Source: Methylomarinum sp.
GTDB lineage: Bacteria; Pseudomonadota; Gammaproteobacteria; Methylococcales; Methylomonadaceae
DNA length: 17,402 bases
Reading direction: 5' to 3'
NCBI GenBank assembly: GCA_013139755.1
Contig: WTAG01000460.1
Coordinates: 1-17,402 of the forward strand
A program made the position numbers and the translations under genes. The notes under the pieces were generated by a model, which was not told the DNA's origin, searched no databases, and worked only from the letters and a program-made list of their open reading frames with translations. Within the stretch, counting starts at the first letter, position 1; each line of letters begins with the position of its first letter. Below are positions 7,117 through 15,258 of this stretch, in pieces.

Positions 7117-8121
7117 ATGGATATAGTACGATTTAAAAAATACAGTATTTTAATGACTTTAGTTTTGGGGTTGATTAGTCAGTCTGTATTTGCAAAAAAG
7201 ATGTATCGCTGGGTTGATGATAATGGAAATATTTTTTATTCGGATCAGGTACCACCAGATCAGGTGAAACATCGACGAGAGTCTTTAAATGAAAATGCAC
7301 GGGTTGTTGATGTGCTTGAGAAAGAAAAAACAAAATCACAGCGTGAATTGGAAAAACGTTTGATTATTTTGCGAAAACAACAAGAACAAATTATAAAGAA
7401 GCAGAAGTCGCATGATAAAGTTTTGTTGAGTACTTTCCGCAATCTTCATGATATGAATGTGACATTAAAAGGCAAAATTCTTTCCCTGGATGGGCAGCGT
7501 AAGGTGGTGCAAGGCAATGTTGAACGATTAGTGCAGCAATTGCAGCAACAACAAAAAAAGGCCGCCCAACATGAACGTGATGGGCGTAAAGTACCTAAAA
7601 AACTATTGACAGAAATATCATCCAGTAAGAAGCAAATTGAACAGGCTTATATTGATATTGCTCATCAGTTTGAAAAAAAGAAAATAGAAGTGGAAAAGTT
7701 TGAGGCCGATATTGCTAGATTTAGCTTTTTAACGCAATCGACGACTGAAAGTAAGGTGCTTAGCCGCAAAACAGCAGAAAAAAAGGCTGAGAATGAATTG
7801 GGCTTATTTATTTGTGAGTCTATTGGGCAATGCGAAAAAGCATGGGAAGTAGCTCAGCGCTTTGTTCTGGTTTATTCATCCACTGGAATAGATATTAAAA
7901 CAGATAGATTAATTATGAGTGTGGCGCCTTATAAAGACACTGACTTAAGCCTGTCTATATCAAAAATGGATACGGATGAAAATAAACAGCAGTTATTTCT
8001 TGATATCCGTTGTCGTCAATCTTCTTTAGGTGATGAATTATGCCGTGGGCCTAAAGCTAAAAAGGTGAGGCAATCATTTAATCGTTATATTAAAGATGCT
8101 TTAATTGAAACGGAAATGTAG
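7117..8121 (+). CDS. Secreted DUF4124 coiled-coil protein
   Basis: This 334-residue exported protein has a signal peptide at 1-26 (basic MDIVRFKKYS, hydrophobic core, cut after SVFA). Residues about 27-60 are a DUF4124 domain (MYRWVDDNGNIFYSDQVPP). A long, charged, Gln/Lys/Glu-rich helical stretch, probably coiled coil, spans about 65-205. A C-terminal domain of about 110 residues holds four cysteines (C233, C239, C299, C309) that could form two disulfides in the periplasm. DUF4124 proteins are common in gammaproteobacteria and their role is unknown. The gene follows proC-yggT by 56 nt on the same strand and may be co-transcribed. ATG 7117 has no good ribosome binding site of its own; the nearest precedes the leader ORF. 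Confidence 0.85.
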   Translation: MDIVRFKKYSILMTLVLGLISQSVFAKKMYRWVDDNGNIFYSDQVPPDQVKHRRESLNENARVVDVLEKEKTKSQRELEKRLIILRKQQEQIIKKQKSHDKVLLSTFRNLHDMNVTLKGKILSLDGQRKVVQGNVERLVQQLQQQQKKAAQHERDGRKVPKKLLTEISSSKKQIEQAYIDIAHQFEKKKIEVEKFEADIARFSFLTQSTTESKVLSRKTAEKKAENELGLFICESIGQCEKAWEVAQRFVLVYSSTGIDIKTDRLIMSVAPYKDTDLSLSISKMDTDENKQQLFLDIRCRQSSLGDELCRGPKAKKVRQSFNRYIKDALIETEM

Positions 8122-8138
8122 GTTGGGTTAAGTTTGTC

Positions 8139-8212
8139 GTAGCCTTGATGTAACAAAGTGGAATCAAGGTTATTCGAGTCCTTGATTCCGCATTGCTGCA
8201 TTAAGGGGCTAC
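8139..8212. repeat. REP-like imperfect palindrome
   Basis: GTAGCCTTGATG at 8139 and CATTAAGGGGCTAC ending at 8212 form the outer arms. GGAATCAAGG (8160-8169) and CCTTGATTCC (8180-8189) form a perfect 10-bp inner stem around TTATTCGAGT. Together they make a hairpin of about 74 nt with an internal mismatch zone. The flanks TTGTCGTAG and CTACAACAA extend the symmetry. The layout, with GTAGCC-type ends and an internal near-palindrome between convergent genes, is that of a repetitive extragenic palindrome. The copy number in the genome cannot be seen here. It could also act as an mRNA 3' stabiliser for the DUF4124 transcript. Confidence 0.65.
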
Positions 8213-8231
8213 CCTACAACAATAGTTCATC

Positions 8232-8262
8232 AAACCTAAAGTGGTTGGCCACTAGGGTTTTA
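8232..8262 (+). terminator. Rho-independent terminator after the DUF4124 gene
   Basis: AAACC (8232-8236) pairs with GGTTT (8256-8260), and AGTGG (8240-8244) with CCACT (8249-8253) around TTGG, separated by a small internal loop and followed by TTTTAT. It sits just after the REP-like element and reaches the stop codon of the convergent metalloprotease gene. No T-run is seen on the minus strand. Confidence 0.55.
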
Positions 8263-9468
8263 TCGTCCGAGTACCTTCGCAATCGAATGCTCCCACAAGT
8301 TTAAAGACTTAACGATAGGTTTACTACAGCTATCGTAGCCTTTATATTCAATACCTTTAAACACATCATCACGCAACCAGGCATAAGCATTGGGAGTGCT
8401 CTGTTTTAAACGTTCAGGAATTAAAATATATTGAGCGACCAGTTCAGCTAGTTTTTCCTGCGTTTGTCCGTCATATCGACCATCATTGACTTCCCATAAG
8501 TATTCAAACGCCTCAAACCATTTTGAGGGCCACAGGGCTAATTTAGCGTCGTTTATTAATTTGACAGTTTTATTATCATTAGAGATTTTTCGATAGCGAT
8601 AGAAAAAATATAAAGCATCATCACCATTCCAAAAGTGAAAATTATCAATGGTATGCGCTATTTCATGAACAATAATTGGAATACGGAAATCGACCAGATA
8701 TTTTAAATCTATATCCCTATAAAGTTTGTCATCTTTGGCTTTATCAAAGGCTTTAACGGTAAAAATAATCAGGTTTTGGCCATTATAAACTTGGGCAACC
8801 ACTTGGCTTTGGAAACCAACACCGGGGACAAAGGTAAGTGGGTGGGTATCATCGCCCCAAATACTAGTGGCAAAATCTTCAGGAAATGCGTCTTGAATCA
8901 ATTCTTGCATAACACTATTCATGTCTTTAATGACCTGATCAAGCTCTCGAATAGGTTTTGCCTTGCTAATGTTCTTTCGCATAAACGTAGGGATTTTACG
9001 AAGGGCTTTTTCAAAAACGCGTAAATGGTCTTTATTAAAGCGACGTGCCTTATAGTTTTCACCATGTTTGATAATGGTTTTTGTGTCATAAAAAAGAGCC
9101 AGCGCTCTTAAGGCAGCCTCTTTATTATCCCAATAGCTTTCTAATAGACACAGGTCGCTAGAGACAGCCTCTTTGCAATCTTCTTTATAGTCCTGTAGGT
9201 CTTCTAAATGCTCGGTATTACTATGGTCTGTCAGTACAGATACAGCCAGTTTTCGCAATTCAACAGGGTTCGCTTGCTCGTAGAAAGCAATCGTTTTAAT
9301 TAACTCCGGAACAGAAAGAAAGCCATGGTTGCTGGTAGTGCAGAGCAGGGCGTTATCAGTTGATAAAGGGAAAAACTTGTTTTGGAAAAGAGCAGTGTTA
9401 AATGCAGCGTTAACAGCTGAGAATGGTGTGGAAATTAATAATAAAAAAACGACAGGGTAAATAGACAT
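8260..9468 (-). CDS. Exported putative zinc metalloprotease (HExxH), family not recognised
   Basis: This 402-residue protein starts with a signal peptide of about 21 residues (MSIYPVVFLLL to SAVNA). The zincin motif HEIAHTID lies at about 268-275 (H268, E269, H272) after a hydrophobic strand (FRIPIIVHE). About 70 residues later EKLAELVAQYIL (E338-E342) could give a glutamate third ligand, as in gluzincins. The N-terminal half is mostly helical and holds several cysteines. I do not recognise the family; the active-site helix with a later AE motif recalls lethal-factor-like zincins, but this is weak. The in-frame ATG at 9549 would add 27 residues encoded partly by a palindromic repeat and displace the signal peptide, so I chose ATG 9468. 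The 5' region has no clear ribosome binding site. It is downstream of gloA on the same strand. Confidence 0.72.
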   Translation of the reverse strand: MSIYPVVFLLLISTPFSAVNAAFNTALFQNKFFPLSTDNALLCTTSNHGFLSVPELIKTIAFYEQANPVELRKLAVSVLTDHSNTEHLEDLQDYKEDCKEAVSSDLCLLESYWDNKEAALRALALFYDTKTIIKHGENYKARRFNKDHLRVFEKALRKIPTFMRKNISKAKPIRELDQVIKDMNSVMQELIQDAFPEDFATSIWGDDTHPLTFVPGVGFQSQVVAQVYNGQNLIIFTVKAFDKAKDDKLYRDIDLKYLVDFRIPIIVHEIAHTIDNFHFWNGDDALYFFYRYRKISNDNKTVKLINDAKLALWPSKWFEAFEYLWEVNDGRYDGQTQEKLAELVAQYILIPERLKQSTPNAYAWLRDDVFKGIEYKGYDSCSKPIVKSLNLWEHSIAKVLGR

Positions 9469-9495
9469 GAAATAATTAGGGCGGTTGTATGTCAG

Positions 9496-9523
9496 TGTGG
9501 AGCGGACTGAAGTCTGCTCTACA
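9496..9523. repeat. Short REP-like palindrome between gloA and the metalloprotease gene
   Basis: TGTGGAGCGGACT (9496-9508) and AGTCTGCTCTACA (9511-9523) are inverted copies, 11 of 13 positions complementary, around a GA loop. It lies in the 67-bp gap between the two minus-strand genes and could form a hairpin in their joint transcript. It is unlike the REP-like element at 8139 in sequence, so a second repeat family is suggested. Confidence 0.5.
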
Positions 9524-9535
9524 GTAATAATAACA

Positions 9536-9976
9536 CTACCATTCCCCAATGTTTTCCATTGAAGCCCAGGGCTCTTGTTTGTCTAAAGGATCACCTTTTT
9601 GTAGTAGCTCTATCGAAATATTGTCGGGTGAACGTAAAAATGCCATATAGCCATCACGGGGCGGTCTATTGATAACGATCCCCGCATCCATTAAATTTTG
9701 GCAGAATTGATAAATATCATCAACTTCATAAGCAAGGTGACCAAAATTTCGTCCGCCTTCGTAAGATTCAGTATCCCAGTTATAGGTCAACTCAAGTGTT
9801 GGCGCTTCAATCGTCGTTGCTTGATCTTTATCTAGCGGAGCCGCTAAATAGACCAAAGTAAAACGGCCTGCTTCACTTTCTATGCGATTAACTTCAAATA
9901 AGCCAAGTCTATCACAATAAAATTCTAGGGATTTTTCCAGGTTATTAACCCGTACCATGGTATGTAAATAACGCAT
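9536..9976 (-). CDS. gloA: Lactoylglutathione lyase (glyoxalase I)
   Basis: This 146-residue cytoplasmic enzyme of the vicinal oxygen chelate fold converts the hemithioacetal of methylglyoxal and glutathione to S-lactoylglutathione. Two beta-alpha-beta-beta-beta modules are visible. The metal ligands expected from E. coli GloA are present as H5, E62 (TLELTYNW), H80 (FGHLAYEV) and E123 (ISIELL). The glutathione-contact pattern LEKSLEFYCDRLG is at 13-25. The protein is about ten residues longer than E. coli GloA at its C-terminus. ATG 9976 places H5 correctly; its ribosome binding site is weak. It is divergent from the ASCH gene (94-bp gap) and upstream of the metalloprotease gene. Confidence 0.95.
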   Translation of the reverse strand: MRYLHTMVRVNNLEKSLEFYCDRLGLFEVNRIESEAGRFTLVYLAAPLDKDQATTIEAPTLELTYNWDTESYEGGRNFGHLAYEVDDIYQFCQNLMDAGIVINRPPRDGYMAFLRSPDNISIELLQKGDPLDKQEPWASMENIGEW

Positions 9977-10070
9977 AAGCTTTATAAATCGAATTAAATA
10001 ACAAAAACAGTTATATTATGGCTGAAAAATGAATAATATGACTTAATTTTTATAATGGAGAATAACAATA

Positions 10071-10403
10071 ATGACTGATTACCCAGAGAAAACCTGTGAA
10101 ATAGATCGCCTGGTGCGCCACCCAAAATTAGTTGAAGCCGCATTGAGTGGTAAGAAAACACAGCAACGTCGAGATGGTGTGTATGCTTACCCTGGGGAAA
10201 CATTTGAGCTTGAAGGCGTGACATTTACGGTCACTTCTTTAGAACGTCAAAGATTAGGTGATATGACGGATGCGGATGCAAATGCAGAGGGTTATCCTAG
10301 TCTTGAAATGTATAAAGGTTTAATCTTAAGAATGCACGCTGGGATGACTTGGGAAGAAGATGACTTGGTGTGGGTACATAGTTTTAAGCGCGTTGATGCA
10401 TAA
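10071..10403 (+). CDS. Small ASCH-domain (PUA-like) protein
   Basis: This 110-residue cytoplasmic protein has the shape of an ASCH domain. The helix-strand PKLVEAALSGKKTQQRRDG carries the G-K-K-T-x-x-x-R motif typical of the family's ligand cleft. Strands with PGETFELEGVTFTVTSLERQRLGDMT follow, and a final W-x-x-x-D-x-V-W-V-H-S-F strand. ASCH proteins bind RNA or nucleosides, and E. coli YqfB is an amidohydrolase acting on N4-acetylcytidine; which applies here is unknown. The ribosome binding site GGAG at 10057-10060 lies 10 nt before the ATG. It is a single gene with a hairpin directly after the stop, divergent from gloA. Confidence 0.72.
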   Translation: MTDYPEKTCEIDRLVRHPKLVEAALSGKKTQQRRDGVYAYPGETFELEGVTFTVTSLERQRLGDMTDADANAEGYPSLEMYKGLILRMHAGMTWEEDDLVWVHSFKRVDA

Positions 10404-10405
10404 GG

Positions 10406-10430
10406 TTTATCCGTAGTTGGATAAAGGTTT
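10406..10430 (+). terminator. Hairpin after the ASCH gene (weak terminator)
   Basis: TTTATCC (10406-10412) and GGATAAA (10419-10425) form a perfect 7-bp stem with a six-base loop, beginning 2 nt after the stop codon and followed by GGTTT. The T-run is short, so termination may be partial. Confidence 0.4.
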
Positions 10431-10460
10431 CTAATAGGCTGTACGTAATTTACTAATAGC

Positions 10461-10746
10461 TATAATATAAAGATAAGAAATCAGGCGCGCCACCGCGCGC
10501 CTTTATGATAGATTTTGGGACTCCACTCCATATCACAAAAATCGATTCGTCACTCGGCGAATCATTAGACTCGGCCGTCCTGCGTCCACCTCGACTACGC
10601 ACAAAAGTCTCTACGGGAAACAATTTTAACCGCTTTAGTGCTAACGCGCTAAGATTGGTAAATTGCCCTTCGCCTACCGCGGACTATCAATCCATTCGGG
10701 ATTGACAGCGTATGAAACTTTCATCATACGAGCTGTTTATTTTTAT
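10461..10746 (+). ncRNA. Candidate structured RNA or decayed element with its own promoter and terminator
   Basis: This 350-bp gap between convergent genes holds no convincing gene. TATAAT at 10461-10466 is a perfect -10 box, though no good -35 is seen. Plus-strand hairpins follow. GGCGCGC/GCGCGCC (10484-10501, CACC loop, then TTTAT) could itself terminate. GATTCG/CGAATC spans 10544-10563, and TTAGTGC/GCGCTAA spans 10635-10652. TCAATCC/GGATTGA spans 10687-10705. ACAGCGTATGA/TCATACGAGCTGT (10705-10736) carries a 2-nt bulge and ends in a U-rich tail. The T-G pair in the third hairpin pairs only on the plus strand, which supports a plus-strand RNA of about 270 nt. The stretch is richer in G+C than its surroundings. 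A 66-codon ORF (10505-10705) lacks a ribosome binding site. No known RNA family was recognised. Confidence 0.35.
10705..10746 (+). terminator. Rho-independent terminator (plus strand) before the gatB 3' end
   Basis: ACAGC-GTATGA (10705-10715) pairs with TCATAC (10724-10729) and GCTGT (10732-10736), with a GA bulge, giving an 11-bp stem. It is followed by TTTATTTTTAT. On the minus strand the hairpin lacks a T-run, so it serves plus-strand transcripts and also blocks read-through into gatB antisense. Confidence 0.6.
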
Positions 10747-10753
10747 ATCGGTT

Positions 10754-12193
10754 TTAGTCTTCTCTTGAAAGTTTACCTTTCAGCATTTTATTCACTTCAC
10801 CATGGTTTGCTTTGCCTTGGGTTTCTTTCATCACTTGACCTACAAAAAAGCCAAAGACTTTATCTTTGCCGCTTAAATATTGTTCTACTTGATTGGGATT
10901 GTCGGCAATAATTTTATCAATAATGACTTCAATAGCACCGCTATCAGTAATTTGCTTTAAACCTTGTTGATCAATGATTTCATCAGCACTCGCATCACTT
11001 TCCCATAAGGCATCAAACACTTGTTTGGCGATTTTTCCTGAAATGGTGTTGTCAGCAATACGCTTTAATAATCCGGCCAGACGGTCTGAGCTAATTGGTG
11101 ACTCTGTGATTTCAAGTCCTGCTTTATTAAGAGCGCCTAGAAAATTGCCTGTAACCCAGTTAGTACATAGTTTGGTTTCACAGGCGGATTGTGTAACGAC
11201 GGCTTCATAAAAATCAGCAAGCTGGCGTGATGCGGTGAGTGTTGTTGCGGACTCATCGTCTTGTCCATACTGTTCTTTGAAACGCTGTTTTTTAGCCGTA
11301 GGTAATTCTGGTAAATCTGCTTTCACTTGCTCGCGTAAAGCGTCTGTAATCTCAACTGGTAATAAGTCAGGATCAGGGAAGTAGCGGTAATCATTGGCTT
11401 CTTCTTTGCTACGCATGGAGCGGGTTTCATTTTTATCCGAGTCATACAAACGTGTTTCTTGTACCACTGTGCCGCCGGACTCAATCAGATCAATTTGTCT
11501 TTCCACTTCAATATTGATCGCTTTTTCGACAAACCGAAATGAGTTAATGTTTTTTAACTCGGCACGGGTACCATATTCTGCTTGGCCCTTAGGGCGTACA
11601 GAGACATTGGCGTCACAGCGGAACGATCCTTCTTGCATATTGCCATCACATACTTCTAAATAACGTACCAATTCGTGAATTTTACGCATATAGGCAACGG
11701 CTTCTTTGGCTGAACGCATATCGGGCTCGGAAACGATTTCTAGTAATGGTGTTCCTGCTCGGTTTAAATCAATACCTGTGAGGCCATGAAAATCTTCATG
11801 TAATGATTTTCCGGCATCTTCTTCCAGATGAGCACGAGTCACACCAATACGTTTGGTTTCACCTTCTACTTCAATATCTAGGTGACCAAATCCGACAATG
11901 GGATGATCCATTTGGCTGATTTGATAGCCTTTAGGTAAATCAGGGTAAAAGTAGTTTTTTCTAGCAAATACCGAATATGGTGCAATTTCCGCTTCAATGG
12001 CCATGCCAAATTTAACGGCCATGCGTACTGTTTCCTGGTTTAAGACAGGAAGTACACCTGGAAGTCCTAAGTCGACTGCACAGGCTTGTGTATTTGGCTC
12101 AGCACCATAGGCTGTGGATGCAGCAGAAAATATTTTAGATTTTGTTGCCAGCTGGGCGTGAATTTCCAGACCGATGACTGTTTCCCATTCCAT
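10754..12193 (-). CDS. gatB: Asp-tRNA(Asn)/Glu-tRNA(Gln) amidotransferase subunit B
   Basis: This 479-residue subunit binds the misacylated tRNA and phosphorylates its Glu or Asp side chain before amidation by ammonia from GatA. The N-terminus [15 protein letters not shown], the cradle segment [27 protein letters not shown], and the C-terminal tail domain ending [16 protein letters not shown] are all typical. Length matches the family (about 475-480). I chose ATG 12193, 6 nt after AGGAG; an ATG directly before it (12196) is too close to the site, and an in-frame start at 12265 would lie inside gatA. It is the last gene of gatC-gatA-gatB, 10 nt after gatA. Confidence 0.97.
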   Translation of the reverse strand: MEWETVIGLEIHAQLATKSKIFSAASTAYGAEPNTQACAVDLGLPGVLPVLNQETVRMAVKFGMAIEAEIAPYSVFARKNYFYPDLPKGYQISQMDHPIVGFGHLDIEVEGETKRIGVTRAHLEEDAGKSLHEDFHGLTGIDLNRAGTPLLEIVSEPDMRSAKEAVAYMRKIHELVRYLEVCDGNMQEGSFRCDANVSVRPKGQAEYGTRAELKNINSFRFVEKAINIEVERQIDLIESGGTVVQETRLYDSDKNETRSMRSKEEANDYRYFPDPDLLPVEITDALREQVKADLPELPTAKKQRFKEQYGQDDESATTLTASRQLADFYEAVVTQSACETKLCTNWVTGNFLGALNKAGLEITESPISSDRLAGLLKRIADNTISGKIAKQVFDALWESDASADEIIDQQGLKQITDSGAIEVIIDKIIADNPNQVEQYLSGKDKVFGFFVGQVMKETQGKANHGEVNKMLKGKLSRED

Positions 12194-12203
12194 CATATTC
12201 TCC

Positions 12204-13655
12204 TTACTCGAAACCTTTCGGTGTTTGTTGATGCCAGTTAGTGACTTGTTGATATTGATGGGCAATATTCAATAAGCGGTCTTCTGTAAAATAATTGCCT
12301 ATCACTTGTAAGCCTACGGGTTTGTTGTCAACGAAACCAGCAGGAATAGACATTGCTGGTAAACCCGCAAGGTTAATGGCAATGGTGTAAATATCAGCAA
12401 GATACATTTCAATAGGGTCACCGGTCTTTTCACCCTGGGTAAATGCGGTTGAAGGTGAAACAGGCCCCATGAGTACGTCAACCTCAGATAATGCCTTGTT
12501 AAAATCGTCGGAAATTAAACGGCGAACTTTCTGTGCCTTAATATAATAAGCATCATAATAGCCAGCTGATAAAGCATAAGTGCCCATTAAAATACGACGC
12601 TTAACTTCATCACCGAAGGCTTCGCCACGTGAGCGCGTGTATAAGTCCTCAAGGTTTGCTGGGTTGTCGCAACGATAACCAAAACGTACACCATCAAAGC
12701 GCGATAAATTTGCCGAGCATTCTGCCGATGCAATCACGTAGTAGGCAGGTATTGCCAGTTTCATGTTAGGTAGGGAGACTTCTTTTATTTCTGCGCCCAT
12801 TTTACGATATTCATTGACCGCTGTTTCAATGGTGGCAGCAATATCGCTGTTTAAGTCGTCACTGAAGAATTCTTTAGGTAAGCCTATTTTTAGGCCTTCA
12901 AGACTGTTATTTAGTCCCGCAGAATAATTAGGTACAGCACGATCTACACTGGTGGAGTCTTTTTTATCAAAGCCTGCCATGGTTTGTAATAAAATCGCGG
13001 CATCTTCTGCTGATCTAGCCATAGGCCCGCCTTGGTCTAGACTGGATGCAAAAGCAATCATGCCATAACGTGAGACGCGGCCATAAGTTGGTTTTAAGCC
13101 GGTAATACCGCATAAAGATGCTGGTTGACGGATTGAACCACCGGTATCTGTACCTGTTACCGCCGGCGATAAACGTGCTGCAACCGCTGCTGCAGAACCA
13201 CCGGATGAGCCACCCGGTACGGTCGTGGTATCCCAAGGGTTTTGTACTGAACCATAAAAACTGGTTTCATTGGACGAGCCCATGGCGAATTCATCCATAT
13301 TTAACTTGCCAAGCATTACTGCGCCGGCTGAATTGAAATTCTCAATCACTGAGGCGTTGTAAGGGGCGATAAAGTTATCTAGCATTTTTGAGCCGCAGGT
13401 TGTTTTAATGCCTTGGGTACAAAAAATATCTTTTTGAGCAATAGGTATGCCTGTTAAAAGCCCTGGATTGCCAGTGGATAATTGGCTGTCTGCTACTTTG
13501 GCTTGTGCCAGCGCATGTTCTTCAGTTACCGTAATAAAGCTGTTGAGTGCTTGGAATTTATTAATGCGATCCAGGTAGCTCTGAGTTAGTTCTACGCTAG
13601 AGTATTCGCCCGAACGTAGGTCTTTTGCAAGTTCAGTAATCGTTTTATTATGCAT
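12204..13655 (-). CDS. gatA: Asp-tRNA(Asn)/Glu-tRNA(Gln) amidotransferase subunit A
   Basis: This 483-residue amidase-signature enzyme hydrolyses glutamine and channels ammonia to GatB. The Ser-cisSer-Lys triad is visible as K75 (IAQKD), S150 (PGGSSGGS) and nucleophile S174 ([12 protein letters not shown]), the last followed by [13 protein letters not shown]. Length matches the family. The ATG at 13655 lies 10 nt after the gatC stop. Its presence suggests that the organism makes Gln-tRNA(Gln) and/or Asn-tRNA(Asn) by the indirect route; which one depends on whether glnS and asnS exist elsewhere. Confidence 0.98.
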   Translation of the reverse strand: MHNKTITELAKDLRSGEYSSVELTQSYLDRINKFQALNSFITVTEEHALAQAKVADSQLSTGNPGLLTGIPIAQKDIFCTQGIKTTCGSKMLDNFIAPYNASVIENFNSAGAVMLGKLNMDEFAMGSSNETSFYGSVQNPWDTTTVPGGSSGGSAAAVAARLSPAVTGTDTGGSIRQPASLCGITGLKPTYGRVSRYGMIAFASSLDQGGPMARSAEDAAILLQTMAGFDKKDSTSVDRAVPNYSAGLNNSLEGLKIGLPKEFFSDDLNSDIAATIETAVNEYRKMGAEIKEVSLPNMKLAIPAYYVIASAECSANLSRFDGVRFGYRCDNPANLEDLYTRSRGEAFGDEVKRRILMGTYALSAGYYDAYYIKAQKVRRLISDDFNKALSEVDVLMGPVSPSTAFTQGEKTGDPIEMYLADIYTIAINLAGLPAMSIPAGFVDNKPVGLQVIGNYFTEDRLLNIAHQYQQVTNWHQQTPKGFE

Positions 13656-13665
13656 AGTCTTTCCG

Positions 13666-13953
13666 TTAGTCGATAACTTTAGGGACTAGGTAAAGTCCTG
13701 CTTCTGTTTGCGGGGCAAGAGACTGAAAGCTTTCACGTTGATTGGTTTCTGTCGCTTCGTCACTGCGTAACCTTTGCATCTGATCCATTGGGTGTGCCAT
13801 GGGCTGAACAGTATCTGTATCTGTTTCACCCATTTGGGTCATTAGATCCAGCATGTTAGAGAGGTCATTGGCATAAGCACCAATATCATTTTCATCTATT
13901 CCCAGTCTTGCCAAGTGGGCAATTTTTATTACTTCATCAGCCGTTAACGACAT
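13666..13953 (-). CDS. gatC: Asp-tRNA(Asn)/Glu-tRNA(Gln) amidotransferase subunit C
   Basis: This 95-residue small subunit wraps the GatA-GatB interface and stabilises the complex. The N-terminal helix-turn [17 protein letters not shown] and the later QPMAHP plus [13 protein letters not shown] and GLYLVPKVI are family hallmarks. I chose ATG 13953, which has GGAG about 8 nt upstream; an in-frame start at 14025 would add 24 unconserved residues. It is the first gene of gatCAB, divergent from mreB across 171 bp. Confidence 0.96.
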   Translation of the reverse strand: MSLTADEVIKIAHLARLGIDENDIGAYANDLSNMLDLMTQMGETDTDTVQPMAHPMDQMQRLRSDEATETNQRESFQSLAPQTEAGLYLVPKVID

Positions 13954-14075
13954 TTTTTTAACTCCGAGTATTGCTAATCGATAGCGTAACGCAATATTTT
14001 TATTAAGTATTGATGGGGCGTTCAATCGCTAACCCATTCACAATATGATACTTTATATCTTGCTCAAATACCTGT

Positions 14076-15168
<1,093 letters not shown>

Positions 15169-15188
15169 AGAAATAAATATTGATATTG

Positions 15189-15228
15189 AAACATTATGGC
15201 TGGGCAAATGCCTGGCCACAATGTTTTT
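15189..15228 (+). terminator. Terminator or attenuator between mreB and mreC
   Basis: AAACATT (15189-15195) pairs with AATGTTT (15220-15226), TGGC with GCCA, and GGCA with TGCC, with small mismatches, giving a long stem. The stem is followed by TTTTT (15224-15228). It lies 20 nt after the mreB stop. No clear promoter is seen between it and mreC, so partial read-through probably supplies mreCD-mrdA. Confidence 0.65.
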
Positions 15229-15258
15229 AGCGGTAAATTGTGTGTGTGAGGTTTTGTT

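Noticed and set aside
10484..10505. GGCGCGC hairpin as the main terminator of the ASCH gene
   Set aside because: It could terminate, but a hairpin right after the ASCH stop and a perfect TATAAT lie before it, so I treated it as part of the candidate RNA. The assignment is uncertain.
10505..10705. 66-codon frame in the gap before gatB
   Set aside because: No ribosome binding site; its start lies just after a GC-rich hairpin; the minus strand is also largely open over the same span. The hairpins explain the region better, though a decayed gene cannot be excluded.
12194..12265. Extended gatB start inside gatA
   Set aside because: The extra 24 residues are gatA codons in another frame, and the AGGAG site supports ATG 12193.
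13954..14025. Extended gatC start
   Set aside because: The added residues are unlike GatC, and GGAG lies just before ATG 13953.
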